Assembly (NCBI GenBank): GCA_018610095.1
Contig: JAHEOB010000233.1
Coordinates: 1-5,638 of the forward strand
Source: Halothece sp. MAG
GTDB taxonomy: Bacteria > Cyanobacteriota > Cyanobacteriia > Cyanobacteriales > Rubidibacteraceae
DNA: 5,638 nt
Reading direction: 5' to 3'
Shown: in pieces, positions 1 to 5,638 of the stretch
Layout of the letters: the number at the start of each line of letters is the position of its first letter
How positions within the stretch are numbered: position 1 is the first letter of the stretch
Position numbers and translations under genes: made by a program
Notes under the pieces: model-generated
Told to the model about the DNA's origin: nothing
Seen by the model: the letters and a program-made list of their open reading frames with translations, nothing else
Database searches by the model: none

Positions 1-50
1 GTCTTCATAATTGTTTCATAGAAGGGAATTTGAGTCGATTTGAATTTCAT
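1..50 (-). CDS. possible 5' end of a divergent gene, unrecognised
   Basis: The minus strand is open from about position 149 to the left edge, with an in-frame TAA at 152-150. Candidate ATG starts lie at 113, 110, 80 and 50. The ATG at 50 is preferred because a GAG sits six bases upstream of it as a weak ribosome site. From there the 16 visible codons read MKFKSTQIPFYETIMK. The longer starts would add a lysine- and isoleucine-rich stretch. I do not recognise the protein, and the piece is too short for a domain call. Its divergent orientation to sir would make 51-353 a shared promoter region. The open frame could equally be chance in AT-rich DNA. Confidence 0.25.
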   Translation of the reverse strand, partial: MKFKSTQIPFYETIMK

Positions 51-203
51 AGTTTTCTCATATTTATTTGAAATTTTCATAACCCTAATCCCACTACCAA
101 TAATTGGCATCATTGTTGCAAAAAAAGCTTTATTAATCTTGAAGTTTTTTTACTACTACTGAAAGTAACTGCAACAGAATCGGCAACTAATGTCAGAAAT
201 GTA
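51..203. other. AT-rich intergenic stretch with no recognised gene
   Basis: Apart from the possible upstream starts of the left-edge minus-strand ORF, I see no supported gene or RNA here. The DNA is rich in A and T, with runs of A at 120-126 and T at 145-151. The motif TTTCATA recurs at 14-20, 45-51 and 75-81, roughly 30 bases apart, but is too simple to call a designed repeat. A TGTCA at 191-195 mirrors the TGACA motifs at 205-209 and 213-217 on the edge of the sir control region. Confidence 0.5.
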
Positions 204-208
204 TTGAC

Positions 209-223
209 AAACTGACACAGTTT
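209..223. promoter_or_regulatory. palindrome AAACTG-ACA-CAGTTT, candidate regulator site upstream of sir
   Basis: The sequence shows a perfect 6-bp inverted repeat separated by three bases. Its centre, position 216, lies about 72 bases before the predicted sir start of transcription (near 288), a distance typical of an upstream activator site. It overlaps a cluster of TGACA motifs: TGTCA at 191-195 (inverted), TGACA at 205-209 and TGACA at 213-217. It does not match the NtcA pattern GTA-N8-TAC. The regulator is unknown. Sulfur-responsive CysR (Crp family) or a LysR-type protein would be natural candidates, but the sequence does not identify either. Confidence 0.4.
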
Positions 224-252
224 ACATTTGTTTACTCATAATGGTTTCATCA

Positions 253-281
253 TTGGATCAAGGATCCACTCACGATATAAT
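253..281 (+). promoter_or_regulatory. predicted sigma70-type promoter of sir
   Basis: A perfect -10 hexamer, TATAAT, lies at 276-281. TTGGAT at 253-258 matches the -35 consensus TTGACA at four of six positions, and the spacer is 17 bases. Transcription would start near 288, giving a leader of about 66 bases before the sir ATG. This is the best promoter I find in the 5' region. An isolated perfect TTGACA at 204-209 has no -10 at a suitable distance. The start site is predicted, not observed. Confidence 0.55.
254..268. promoter_or_regulatory. palindrome TGGATC-AAG-GATCCA over the sir -35 region, candidate operator
   Basis: This perfect 6-3-6 inverted repeat covers five of the six -35 bases and the first part of the spacer. 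A protein bound there would compete with RNA polymerase, so repression is the simplest reading. It has the same 6-3-6 geometry as the palindrome at 209-223, centred 45 bases upstream, but a different half-site. The binding protein is unknown. Confidence 0.35.
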
Positions 282-288
282 GAAACTA

Positions 289-320
289 ATCACCACAATC
301 CCGCGCGGATTATCGGTGAT
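289..320 (+). promoter_or_regulatory. leader hairpin in the sir 5' untranslated region
   Basis: An outer stem pairs ATCACC (289-294) with GGTGAT (315-320). After a small internal loop, an inner stem pairs AATCC (297-301) with GGATT (307-311) around a CGCGC loop. The structure begins about where the predicted promoter would start the transcript and ends 33 bases before the ATG. It could stabilise the 5' end of the mRNA, act as a control element, or be a protein site in the DNA. There is no T-rich run after it, so it is not an intrinsic terminator. It matches no riboswitch I recognise. Confidence 0.4.
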
Positions 321-353
321 CCAGAGTAAACAGCGATCGAGCAAAAAGCACTA

Positions 354-2273
354 ATGGTAGCATCTAAAACGGATAAAAAGAAGAAACCGTCTAAATTAGA
401 AGGGATAAAGGAAAATAGTAATTATTTACGAGAACCCGTTGCCAGTGAACTATTAGAAGATACAACCCACTTTAGTCAAGATGGCTATCAGATCCTGAAA
501 TTTCACGGTTCTTACCAGCAAGATAATCGGGATAATCGTCAAAAAGGGCAAGAAAAAGATTATCAGTTTATGCTGCGGACGCGTAGCCCAGCAGGATATA
601 TTCCACCGCAGCTTTATTTAACTCTAGATCAACTCTCAGAGGAATACGGTAATCAAACGCTTCGGGTGACGACTCGTCAAGGATTTCAACTTCACGGCGT
701 TCTCAAGCAAAATCTTAAAGACACCATTAGCCGAATTATTCGCAATATGGGATCAACTTTAGGGGCTTGTGGTGACTTAAACCGTAACGTTATGTCTCCC
801 CCTGCCCCCTTTAAGAATCGCACTGAATATCAGTATGCTTGGCAATATGCCAATAACATTGCTGACTTATTACGGCCGCAAACTGAGGCCTATTACGAAA
901 TTTGGCTGGATGGGGAAAAATTTTTGAGTGTAGAAGAAGCCCCAGAAGTCAAGGAAGCCAGAGAACGTAATGCCAACGGGACAATTTTCCCGAATGAGGA
1001 AGAACCCATTTATGGGAAACATTACATGCCCCGTAAATTTAAGTGCTGCGTTACCGTACCGGGAGATAACTCCATTGACGTTTATACCCATGATGTTAGC
1101 TTAGTCGTCATAACCGACGATCAAGGAGAATTACAAGGCTTTAATGTTCTCGCTGGCGGAGGGATGGGGCGTACCCATAATAAAGAAGAGACCTTTGCCC
1201 GCATGGCTGATCCCCTCTGCTATGTGGATAAAGAAGATGTTTATGATTTACTAAAAGCGATTGTTGCTACCCAGCGCGATTATGGCGATCGCGTGCAGCG
1301 TCGTCATGCTAGGATGAAGTATCTTCTCCATGACTGGGGCGTGGATCAATTCCGAGCTAAAGTTGAGGAATATTTTGGCAAACCGCTGCAAGCGTATCAC
1401 TCCCTTCCAGAATTTCAATATGAAGATTATCTGGGTTGGCATGAACAAGGGGATGGTAAACTGTTCTTTGGTCTCTCCATTGAAAATGGACGCATTAAGG
1501 ATCAGGGAAGTTTCCAACTAAAAAGCGCACTGCGGGAAATTGTCAAAAAATATGAACTTCCCATGCGCTTAACGGCGAACCATGACACTATCCTCTATGA
1601 TATTAAACCCGAGTATCAATCAGATATTGAGCAAATTTTAACGGATCATGGTGTCGTCACTGATCCCAATGATCTGGAACAGTTAGTGCGCTATTCCATG
1701 GCGTGCCCTGCACTTCCCACTTGTGGCTTAGCTATTACTGAATCAGAACGTTCCTTACCCGGTGTGCTAGATCGGATTCGGGGCATTTTACGGAAACTGG
1801 GTATGCCCGATCAAGAGATTGTAATTCGCATGACAGGTTGTCCCAATGGTTGTGCCCGTCCTTATATGGCAGAATTAGCATTTGTGGGTCAAACCCCAGG
1901 CACCTATCAAGTTTGGTTAGGGGGAACACCCAATCAAACGGCACTAGCGGAACCTTATATGGATCGGCTGGCTACTGAAGAACTAGAAAAACATATTGAA
2001 CCCATTCTTGCCTTTTATAAGGAAAAAGGGAAAAAACAAGAAAGTTTTGGGGAATTTTGTAGCCGTGTCGGGTTTAACGCCATTCGTGACTACGCATCCA
2101 CTTATCAACCCGGGCAAGTCAAACAGAAACAATCCTCAAATGGAAAAAGTCGCCGTCACCGCATCAGCATCTATGAAGACTTACACCAACGCCTCAAAGC
2201 TGCTGCGGAAAAACGTGGCACAAGCATGACAAAATTAGTATCAGAAGCTCTCGAAAACTATCTGGATGAGTAA
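354..2273 (+). CDS. sir: ferredoxin-dependent sulfite reductase with a C-terminal ribbon-helix-helix-like tail
   Basis: The enzyme catalyses the six-electron reduction of sulfite to sulfide, using ferredoxin, siroheme and a [4Fe-4S] cluster, in assimilatory cysteine synthesis in the cytoplasm. Visible hallmarks are TTRQGFQLHGV (R108, like E. coli CysI R83), GACGDLNRNV around R144, PRKFKCCV with sulfite-binding K228 and K230, and the cluster cysteines C451/C457 (CPALPTC) and C496/C500 (GCPNGC), C500 being the expected siroheme bridge. The catalytic core ends near residue 583. A polar linker (584-599) then leads to a tail (600-639) that reads as strand HRISIY, helix EDLHQRLKAAAEKRG and helix TKLVSEALENYL, the plan of a CopG/Arc-type DNA-binding domain. 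The N-terminus is also lysine-rich (KTDKKKKPSK). An in-frame stop at 327-329 leaves this ATG as the only good start; the ribosome site is weak. The enzyme call is near certain; DNA binding by the tail is inferred. Confidence 0.97.
   Translation: MVASKTDKKKKPSKLEGIKENSNYLREPVASELLEDTTHFSQDGYQILKFHGSYQQDNRDNRQKGQEKDYQFMLRTRSPAGYIPPQLYLTLDQLSEEYGNQTLRVTTRQGFQLHGVLKQNLKDTISRIIRNMGSTLGACGDLNRNVMSPPAPFKNRTEYQYAWQYANNIADLLRPQTEAYYEIWLDGEKFLSVEEAPEVKEARERNANGTIFPNEEEPIYGKHYMPRKFKCCVTVPGDNSIDVYTHDVSLVVITDDQGELQGFNVLAGGGMGRTHNKEETFARMADPLCYVDKEDVYDLLKAIVATQRDYGDRVQRRHARMKYLLHDWGVDQFRAKVEEYFGKPLQAYHSLPEFQYEDYLGWHEQGDGKLFFGLSIENGRIKDQGSFQLKSALREIVKKYELPMRLTANHDTILYDIKPEYQSDIEQILTDHGVVTDPNDLEQLVRYSMACPALPTCGLAITESERSLPGVLDRIRGILRKLGMPDQEIVIRMTGCPNGCARPYMAELAFVGQTPGTYQVWLGGTPNQTALAEPYMDRLATEELEKHIEPILAFYKEKGKKQESFGEFCSRVGFNAIRDYASTYQPGQVKQKQSSNGKSRRHRISIYEDLHQRLKAAAEKRGTSMTKLVSEALENYLDE
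1285..1292. repeat. HIP1 octamer GCGATCGC (one of four)
   Basis: Perfect copies of GCGATCGC occur at 1285-1292 (in sir), 3227-3234 (in rsmE), 4154-4161 and 5578-5585 (both in nadB). Near matches lie at 334-340 and 3521-3528. HIP1 is known to be strongly over-represented in many cyanobacterial genomes, and about one copy per 1.4 kb here supports that assignment. All four full copies are inside coding sequence and read through without harming the encoded motifs. Confidence 0.85.
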
Positions 2274-2289
2274 CTGATACAAAAACACT

Positions 2290-2310
2290 AGGTGGGAGAT
2301 AATCCCACCT
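2290..2310. terminator. perfect 8-bp hairpin between sir and the fibrillin-like gene
   Basis: AGGTGGGA (2290-2297) pairs perfectly with TCCCACCT (2303-2310) around a GATAA loop, 16 bases after the sir stop. On the + strand no T run follows, so it is not a classical intrinsic terminator for sir. It may protect the mRNA 3' end or terminate weakly. Read on the minus strand, the stem is followed by AGTGTTTTTGT, which looks more like a terminator against transcripts coming from the right, although no minus-strand gene is visible there. Confidence 0.45.
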
Positions 2311-2343
2311 CAATCCCAATCATATTCCCTGAAAGAGTAAGCA

Positions 2344-3087
2344 ATGGTTAAAGAACAAGTTTCAACGGTTGATAATCTAAGCCAACAAAGTACTGAACAA
2401 TTAAAACAACACTTAATTGAGTTGGCGCAACCCCGTGATGGCGATTCCCTTTCTCAGAAGAATAAATTTTATCAAACCACTCTTTCTCCCATTTGTGAGG
2501 AATTAGCAAAACGAAATCCCAATCCTAAACCAGAAGATCAAGCACCATTAGTTTTAGGCTATTGGAAACCGATTTGGTCGAGTATTCCCTTCCAAGATGT
2601 GTTACCGGGGCGTCGCCGTGACCAATCCTATCAAATTTTCCGCGAGGATGGATATTACGCCAATATTGCCCGTTATGCCCCTGCTACTGATTGGCCGATC
2701 CTGCGTCGATTTTCTGTTAATCCCGTAGTTTACGATCTCATGCTGATTCAAAAATATAAGATTGAACAAGGGGAGTGGCAAATTGAAAATGTTGGCATTA
2801 AACAAGCCCTTAACCTTGGGGCATGGGAATTAACCCTAGAGAAAGCCGATCATTGGTTTAAGCAAGTTATGGCATCTTCTGGTGAAACGACGGATGCCAA
2901 AGATATGAAGGTGAAACTTCCTTTCTCGAAAAAAGCGAATCAACAAGCCTCGAAACAATTAAAAGGGGCAGCACAAGCCAAACCCATTTTAGAGCATCTC
3001 TATATTGATGAAAACTTTCGCCTTGTTAAGTCAAAACGAGAGAGTAAACAACGACCTTCTTATACGATCGCGATACGGGCAACTTGA
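2344..3087 (+). CDS. PAP/fibrillin-like conserved cyanobacterial protein
   Basis: This is a 247-residue soluble-looking protein with no signal peptide or membrane segment. Parts of it resemble the plastid-lipid-associated protein (fibrillin) family. The resemblance covers an N-terminal helical part, ICEELAKRNPNPKP (50-63) followed by LVLGYWKPIWSS (69-80), which echoes the family's 'NP.P.P...L.G.W.L.Y' opening, and the C-terminal LYIDENFRLVK (219-229) ending in a strand TIAIR, which echoes 'YLD..LRI.RG...V..R'. Family members are lipocalin-like, bind lipids or associate with thylakoids and lipid droplets, and often respond to photo-oxidative stress. The middle part (residues 120-175) and the lysine- and glutamine-rich stretch 190-215 are not recognised. 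The ATG follows a weak purine-rich site, GAAAGAG, six bases upstream. The gene lies 70 bases after sir and 30 before rsmE, so it is probably co-transcribed with rsmE. The exact function is unknown and the family call is by eye. Confidence 0.6.
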   Translation: MVKEQVSTVDNLSQQSTEQLKQHLIELAQPRDGDSLSQKNKFYQTTLSPICEELAKRNPNPKPEDQAPLVLGYWKPIWSSIPFQDVLPGRRRDQSYQIFREDGYYANIARYAPATDWPILRRFSVNPVVYDLMLIQKYKIEQGEWQIENVGIKQALNLGAWELTLEKADHWFKQVMASSGETTDAKDMKVKLPFSKKANQQASKQLKGAAQAKPILEHLYIDENFRLVKSKRESKQRPSYTIAIRAT

Positions 3088-3117
3088 GGGAACAGAGTAC
3101 ACAGTTTTCAATAACAT

Positions 3118-3888
3118 TTGCAATACCAACGTTTTGTTATTCAACCAGAACAACTACAGAATCATATCATTGAACTGAATCGGGAACAATCTCACTATTT
3201 ACGGCGCGTCTTACGATTATCGCCCGGCGATCGCGCTGTTGCCCTAACTGGCAAAGGAAAGGCTTGGATTGTTGAATTAACCCCTGATCAAGCAAAAATT
3301 GTTCATCCCATTACACTGAATACCGAACTGCCGATTACCATCACTCTGTTGGTGGCGATTCCTAAACAAGGTGTTGATGACATTATTCGTTGCTGTACAG
3401 AATTAGGCGTAAGTACCATTGTACCTGTACTTAGTGAACGTACGTTACCTAAACCGAGTCAAAATAAATTAACCCGTTGGCAACGCATTGCCGAAGAAGC
3501 TGCGGAACAGTCAGAACGCGCGATCGTTCCTTCTATTATTACTCCTATGAAGTTGAATGAGGCATTGATGAATTATGGTTCTGGGCACAAATATTGCTAT
3601 TTTTGTACCGCCCGTCATGATGTTCCCTCCTTAACCGAAATTTTGTCGGCACAGGAATGGAGAAAACAAGATTCGATTGTCATTGCAACCGGTTGCGAAG
3701 GAGGATGGAGTGAGACAGAATTACAGCAAGCGCAACAAGCCAACTTTCAACTGGTATCATTAGGAAATCGGATTCTACGGGCTGTAACTGCACCCATTAC
3801 AGCAACTAGTTTGATAGCTGGGTTTGCTCAGATGAGGATAAAATCCGTTGATGAATCTTGGAAAGGGGGAGAAAAGGAGAAAGAATAA
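3118..3888 (+). CDS. rsmE: 16S rRNA (uracil-1498-N3)-methyltransferase RsmE
   Basis: RsmE is a SPOUT-superfamily enzyme that uses S-adenosylmethionine to methylate N3 of U1498 in the decoding region of 16S rRNA. The 256 residues fit the family length. An N-terminal PUA-like part carries SHYLRRVLRLSPGD (25-38). The SPOUT part carries CTELGVSTIVPV (93-104), SERTLPKP, RWQRIAEEAAEQSER (120-134), the cofactor-knot segments TGCEGGWSETEL (191-202) and SLGNRILRAVTAP (214-226). Two positions differ from the pattern I know: GPEGG is GCEGG (C193), and the usual E of 'LR.ETA' is V223. The start is TTG at 3118. A TAA lies at 3112-3114 and there is no early in-frame ATG, so TTG is the only plausible start. 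No good ribosome site precedes it, consistent with coupling to the gene ending 30 bases upstream. The C-terminus is charged and low in complexity (GGEKEKE). The family is confident; the effect of the substitutions is unknown. Confidence 0.93.
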   Translation: MQYQRFVIQPEQLQNHIIELNREQSHYLRRVLRLSPGDRAVALTGKGKAWIVELTPDQAKIVHPITLNTELPITITLLVAIPKQGVDDIIRCCTELGVSTIVPVLSERTLPKPSQNKLTRWQRIAEEAAEQSERAIVPSIITPMKLNEALMNYGSGHKYCYFCTARHDVPSLTEILSAQEWRKQDSIVIATGCEGGWSETELQQAQQANFQLVSLGNRILRAVTAPITATSLIAGFAQMRIKSVDESWKGGEKEKE

Positions 3889-3941
3889 GGGATTCCGATT
3901 TAATCGATGTTTCCCATTAATAATCAATTTTATCTAACGGA

Positions 3942-4007
3942 ATGCAACCACAAGATGATCAATCAGGAATTACCAATAACAAACCATCCAATCGTAAGTT
4001 TGAGTAA
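3942..4007 (+). CDS. 21-residue ORF overlapping the nadB start (possible leader peptide or gene remnant)
   Basis: ATG at 3942 opens 21 codons that end with TAA at 4005-4007. The last A of the stop is the first A of the nadB ATG (TAATG), the usual arrangement for translational coupling. The peptide begins MQPQDDQSG, continues TNNKPSNRK and ends FE: hydrophilic, with no signal or membrane character. Only a weak ACGGA lies before the start. Readings are a short coupled upstream ORF that helps nadB initiation, the surviving N-terminus of a lost gene, or chance. The hydrophilic Q/N/P-rich start resembles the disordered N-termini of many small cyanobacterial proteins, but I cannot name one. Confidence 0.3.
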   Translation: MQPQDDQSGITNNKPSNRKFE

Positions 4008-5638
4008 TGGCATTTGATATTATTATTGTTGGCGCAGGTGCAGCTGGACTCTACACCGCTTTATGTTTGCCTCAACATTTCAAAATTGCCCTAGTGAGTA
4101 AAGATAAACTTAAAATTGGGGCAAGTGATTGGGCACAAGGAGGAATTGCAGCCGCGATCGCGCCTACCGATTCGCCACAAAATCATTATCAAGATACCCT
4201 ACAAGCAGGGGCGGGGCTTTGTATTCCGGAAGCAGTGCAATTTCTCGTGGAAAATGCCGCTTCTAGTATCGAGAAATTGGTGGAGTTAGGGGTTAATTTT
4301 GATCGTCAAGGGGAAACCCTTGCCCTAACCAGAGAAGCTGCCCATTCCCAGCCACGGGTTCTTCATGCAGCGGATACGACAGGGCGTGCCATTATTAATA
4401 CGCTCACCGAACAAGTTCTAGCCCGCGACAATATTGAAGTAATCCCCGATGCCTTTGTATCGCAATTAGACATTAATTCCCAAACGCAACAGTGTGAAGG
4501 GGTTCGTCTTTTACATAACCACAAAATGCGATGGGTAAAAGCATCGGCAGTGGTTTTAGCCACAGGGGGAGGCGGACAGGTTTTTTCGCAAACCACCAAT
4601 CCCACCGTGAGTACAGGAGATGGGGTCGCCCTGGCTTGGCGTGCTGGGGCAGTCTTACGAGATTTAGAGTTTTTCCAATTTCATCCCACTGCTCTCACTA
4701 AAGTAGGTGCCCCCCGCTTTTTAATTACAGAAGCGGTGCGAGGGGAAGGAGCGCATTTAGTGGATGAAACAGGTTATCGCTTCGCGTTTGAATATCATTC
4801 CGATGGCGAGTTAGCCCCCCGTGATGTTGTCAGTCGTGCCATTTATAACCATCTGCAAAAAACCGCAGATGATCCTGCCCATGCCCATGTTTACCTTGAT
4901 TTACGTCCAATTCCCAGAGAACGCATTGCCTACCGCTTTCCCAATATTGTTCAAGTGTGTCAGTCTCATGGCATTGATGTCTTTGCTGAACCCATCCCCG
5001 TTGCCCCGGCTGCCCATTATTGGATGGGAGGCGTCGCGGTGGATGTCAATAGTGCCACCTCTATTCCTGGATTATATGCGGTGGGAGAAACCGCTAATAC
5101 GGGAGTTCATGGGGCAAACCGCTTAGCCAGTAACTCCCTATTAGAATGTTTAGTCTTTGGGCAACAATTACAATCTCTAGAACTTCAGCCCTTACCAGAA
5201 ACAAACATCCCTCACAAAACCAATTATCAAACAATTAAAGGGGATTGGCATCAAGAATTTGCCCAGTTAAAAGAATTGCGAGAAGCGTTGCGCGGATTAA
5301 TGTGGGATTGTGCTGGTATTAGTCGTAACCAGCAGCAATTATCCCAAGGCTTAGCACAAGTGGACAAATGGCGCGAAAAAACTGCTAATTTTGCCCTAAC
5401 CCAATGTTTCCAAGGTTCCTACTCTGTTAATGGACTCCATTTAAGCCATCCGCACGCCCAACAGGAATTGCGTTCTGCTGGGGAAACGTTTAGTCTGTTA
5501 GATACCGCCTACTTAGTTCTAAAAAGTGCCTTATTCCGCCAAGAAAGTCGCGGTGGGCATTTTCGTTCTGATTATCCGCGATCGCGCAAACAATGGCAAG
5601 TTCATACCCTGGTTCAAAACCAACACTGGTGGAAAGCA
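4007..5638 (+). CDS. nadB: L-aspartate oxidase, 3' end just beyond the window
   Basis: NadB is a cytoplasmic FAD enzyme that oxidises L-aspartate to iminoaspartate, which quinolinate synthase NadA uses in de novo NAD synthesis. Oxygen or fumarate re-oxidises the flavin. My translation is open for 544 codons from ATG 4007 to the edge with no frameshift. Motifs in order are the FAD-binding GAGAAG (9-14), DWAQGGIAAA, TREAAHS (E110), ATGGGGQVF, FQFHPTAL (H226), EAVRGEGAHL, APRDVVSRAI (R272), AAHYWMGG (H337), GETANTGVHGANRLASNSLLE (R372) and the C-terminal ESRGGHFRSDYP (513 on). These match the active-site E, H, R, H and R of E. coli NadB and separate it from the related succinate and fumarate flavoproteins. 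E. coli NadB has 540 residues, so little is missing. A TGA at 4001-4003 blocks any in-frame upstream extension. The ribosome site is weak, and the start overlaps the stop of a 21-codon ORF. rsmE ends 118 bases upstream, so nadB may have its own promoter. Confidence 0.96.
   Translation, partial: MAFDIIIVGAGAAGLYTALCLPQHFKIALVSKDKLKIGASDWAQGGIAAAIAPTDSPQNHYQDTLQAGAGLCIPEAVQFLVENAASSIEKLVELGVNFDRQGETLALTREAAHSQPRVLHAADTTGRAIINTLTEQVLARDNIEVIPDAFVSQLDINSQTQQCEGVRLLHNHKMRWVKASAVVLATGGGGQVFSQTTNPTVSTGDGVALAWRAGAVLRDLEFFQFHPTALTKVGAPRFLITEAVRGEGAHLVDETGYRFAFEYHSDGELAPRDVVSRAIYNHLQKTADDPAHAHVYLDLRPIPRERIAYRFPNIVQVCQSHGIDVFAEPIPVAPAAHYWMGGVAVDVNSATSIPGLYAVGETANTGVHGANRLASNSLLECLVFGQQLQSLELQPLPETNIPHKTNYQTIKGDWHQEFAQLKELREALRGLMWDCAGISRNQQQLSQGLAQVDKWREKTANFALTQCFQGSYSVNGLHLSHPHAQQELRSAGETFSLLDTAYLVLKSALFRQESRGGHFRSDYPRSRKQWQVHTLVQNQHWWKA

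Noticed and set aside
14..81. TTTCATA repeated three times at 30-31 base spacing
   Set aside because: Seven AT-rich bases in AT-rich DNA. The spacers between copies are unrelated, so it is neither a CRISPR array nor an iteron set.
204..209. Perfect -35 hexamer TTGACA upstream of sir
   Set aside because: No acceptable -10 lies 15-19 bases downstream; the nearest candidates give spacers of 13, 21 or 27 bases. It is more likely part of the TGACA cluster.
1251..1517. Minus-strand open frame inside sir
   Set aside because: It lies wholly within the well-supported sir coding sequence and shows no recognisable motif; the same applies to the other short frames antisense to or overlapping sir and the fibrillin-like gene.
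2151..2273. The sir tail as a separate small antitoxin-like gene joined by a frameshift
   Set aside because: The frame is continuous from the core through the linker, with no stop, ribosome site or suitable start before the tail, and no toxin gene follows.
3874..3879. Strong ribosome-site sequence AAGGAG near the end of rsmE
   Set aside because: No start codon follows at 5-10 bases. It is part of the purine-rich low-complexity tail of rsmE.
4363..4605. Minus-strand open frame inside nadB
   Set aside because: It overlaps conserved NadB motifs in the correct frame and has no motif of its own.
4821..5126. Plus-strand 101-codon frame inside nadB
   Set aside because: It is an out-of-frame shadow of nadB, whose own frame is unbroken and carries all the active-site motifs here.

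Overview
The window looks like a cyanobacterial chromosome segment. It carries a plant/cyanobacterial-type ferredoxin sulfite reductase, a protein resembling the plastid-lipid-associated (fibrillin) family, and four complete copies of the HIP1 octamer GCGATCGC in 5.6 kb. Every confident gene lies on the + strand. I cannot name the genus from the sequence.

Layout. Positions 1-353 are AT-rich and precede sir. They hold the possible 5' end of a divergent minus-strand gene at the left edge, then a compact control region. That region has an upstream 6-3-6 palindrome (209-223), a sigma70-like promoter (TTGGAT / TATAAT, 17-base spacer) with a second 6-3-6 palindrome on its -35, and a strong hairpin starting about where transcription should begin. 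Next come sir (354-2273), a perfect 8-bp hairpin (2290-2310), a 247-residue fibrillin-like protein (2344-3087), rsmE with a TTG start (3118-3888), a 118-base gap holding a 21-codon ORF whose stop overlaps the next start, and nadB (4007 to the window edge), which is almost complete.

Functions. Sir reduces sulfite to sulfide for cysteine synthesis, with electrons from ferredoxin. RsmE methylates 16S rRNA. NadB starts de novo NAD synthesis from aspartate. The fibrillin-like protein is probably associated with thylakoid lipids or membranes. These are housekeeping genes with no obvious shared pathway. The fibrillin-like gene and rsmE are close enough (30 bases) to be co-transcribed; sir and nadB may be separate units.

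The most notable feature is the C-terminus of Sir. After the normal catalytic core, a short polar linker leads to about 40 residues that read as a ribbon-helix-helix DNA-binding domain. Together with the palindromes upstream of the same gene, this raises the testable possibility that this sulfite reductase binds DNA, perhaps its own promoter. I saw no phage genes, insertion sequence, CRISPR array, tRNA or rRNA.
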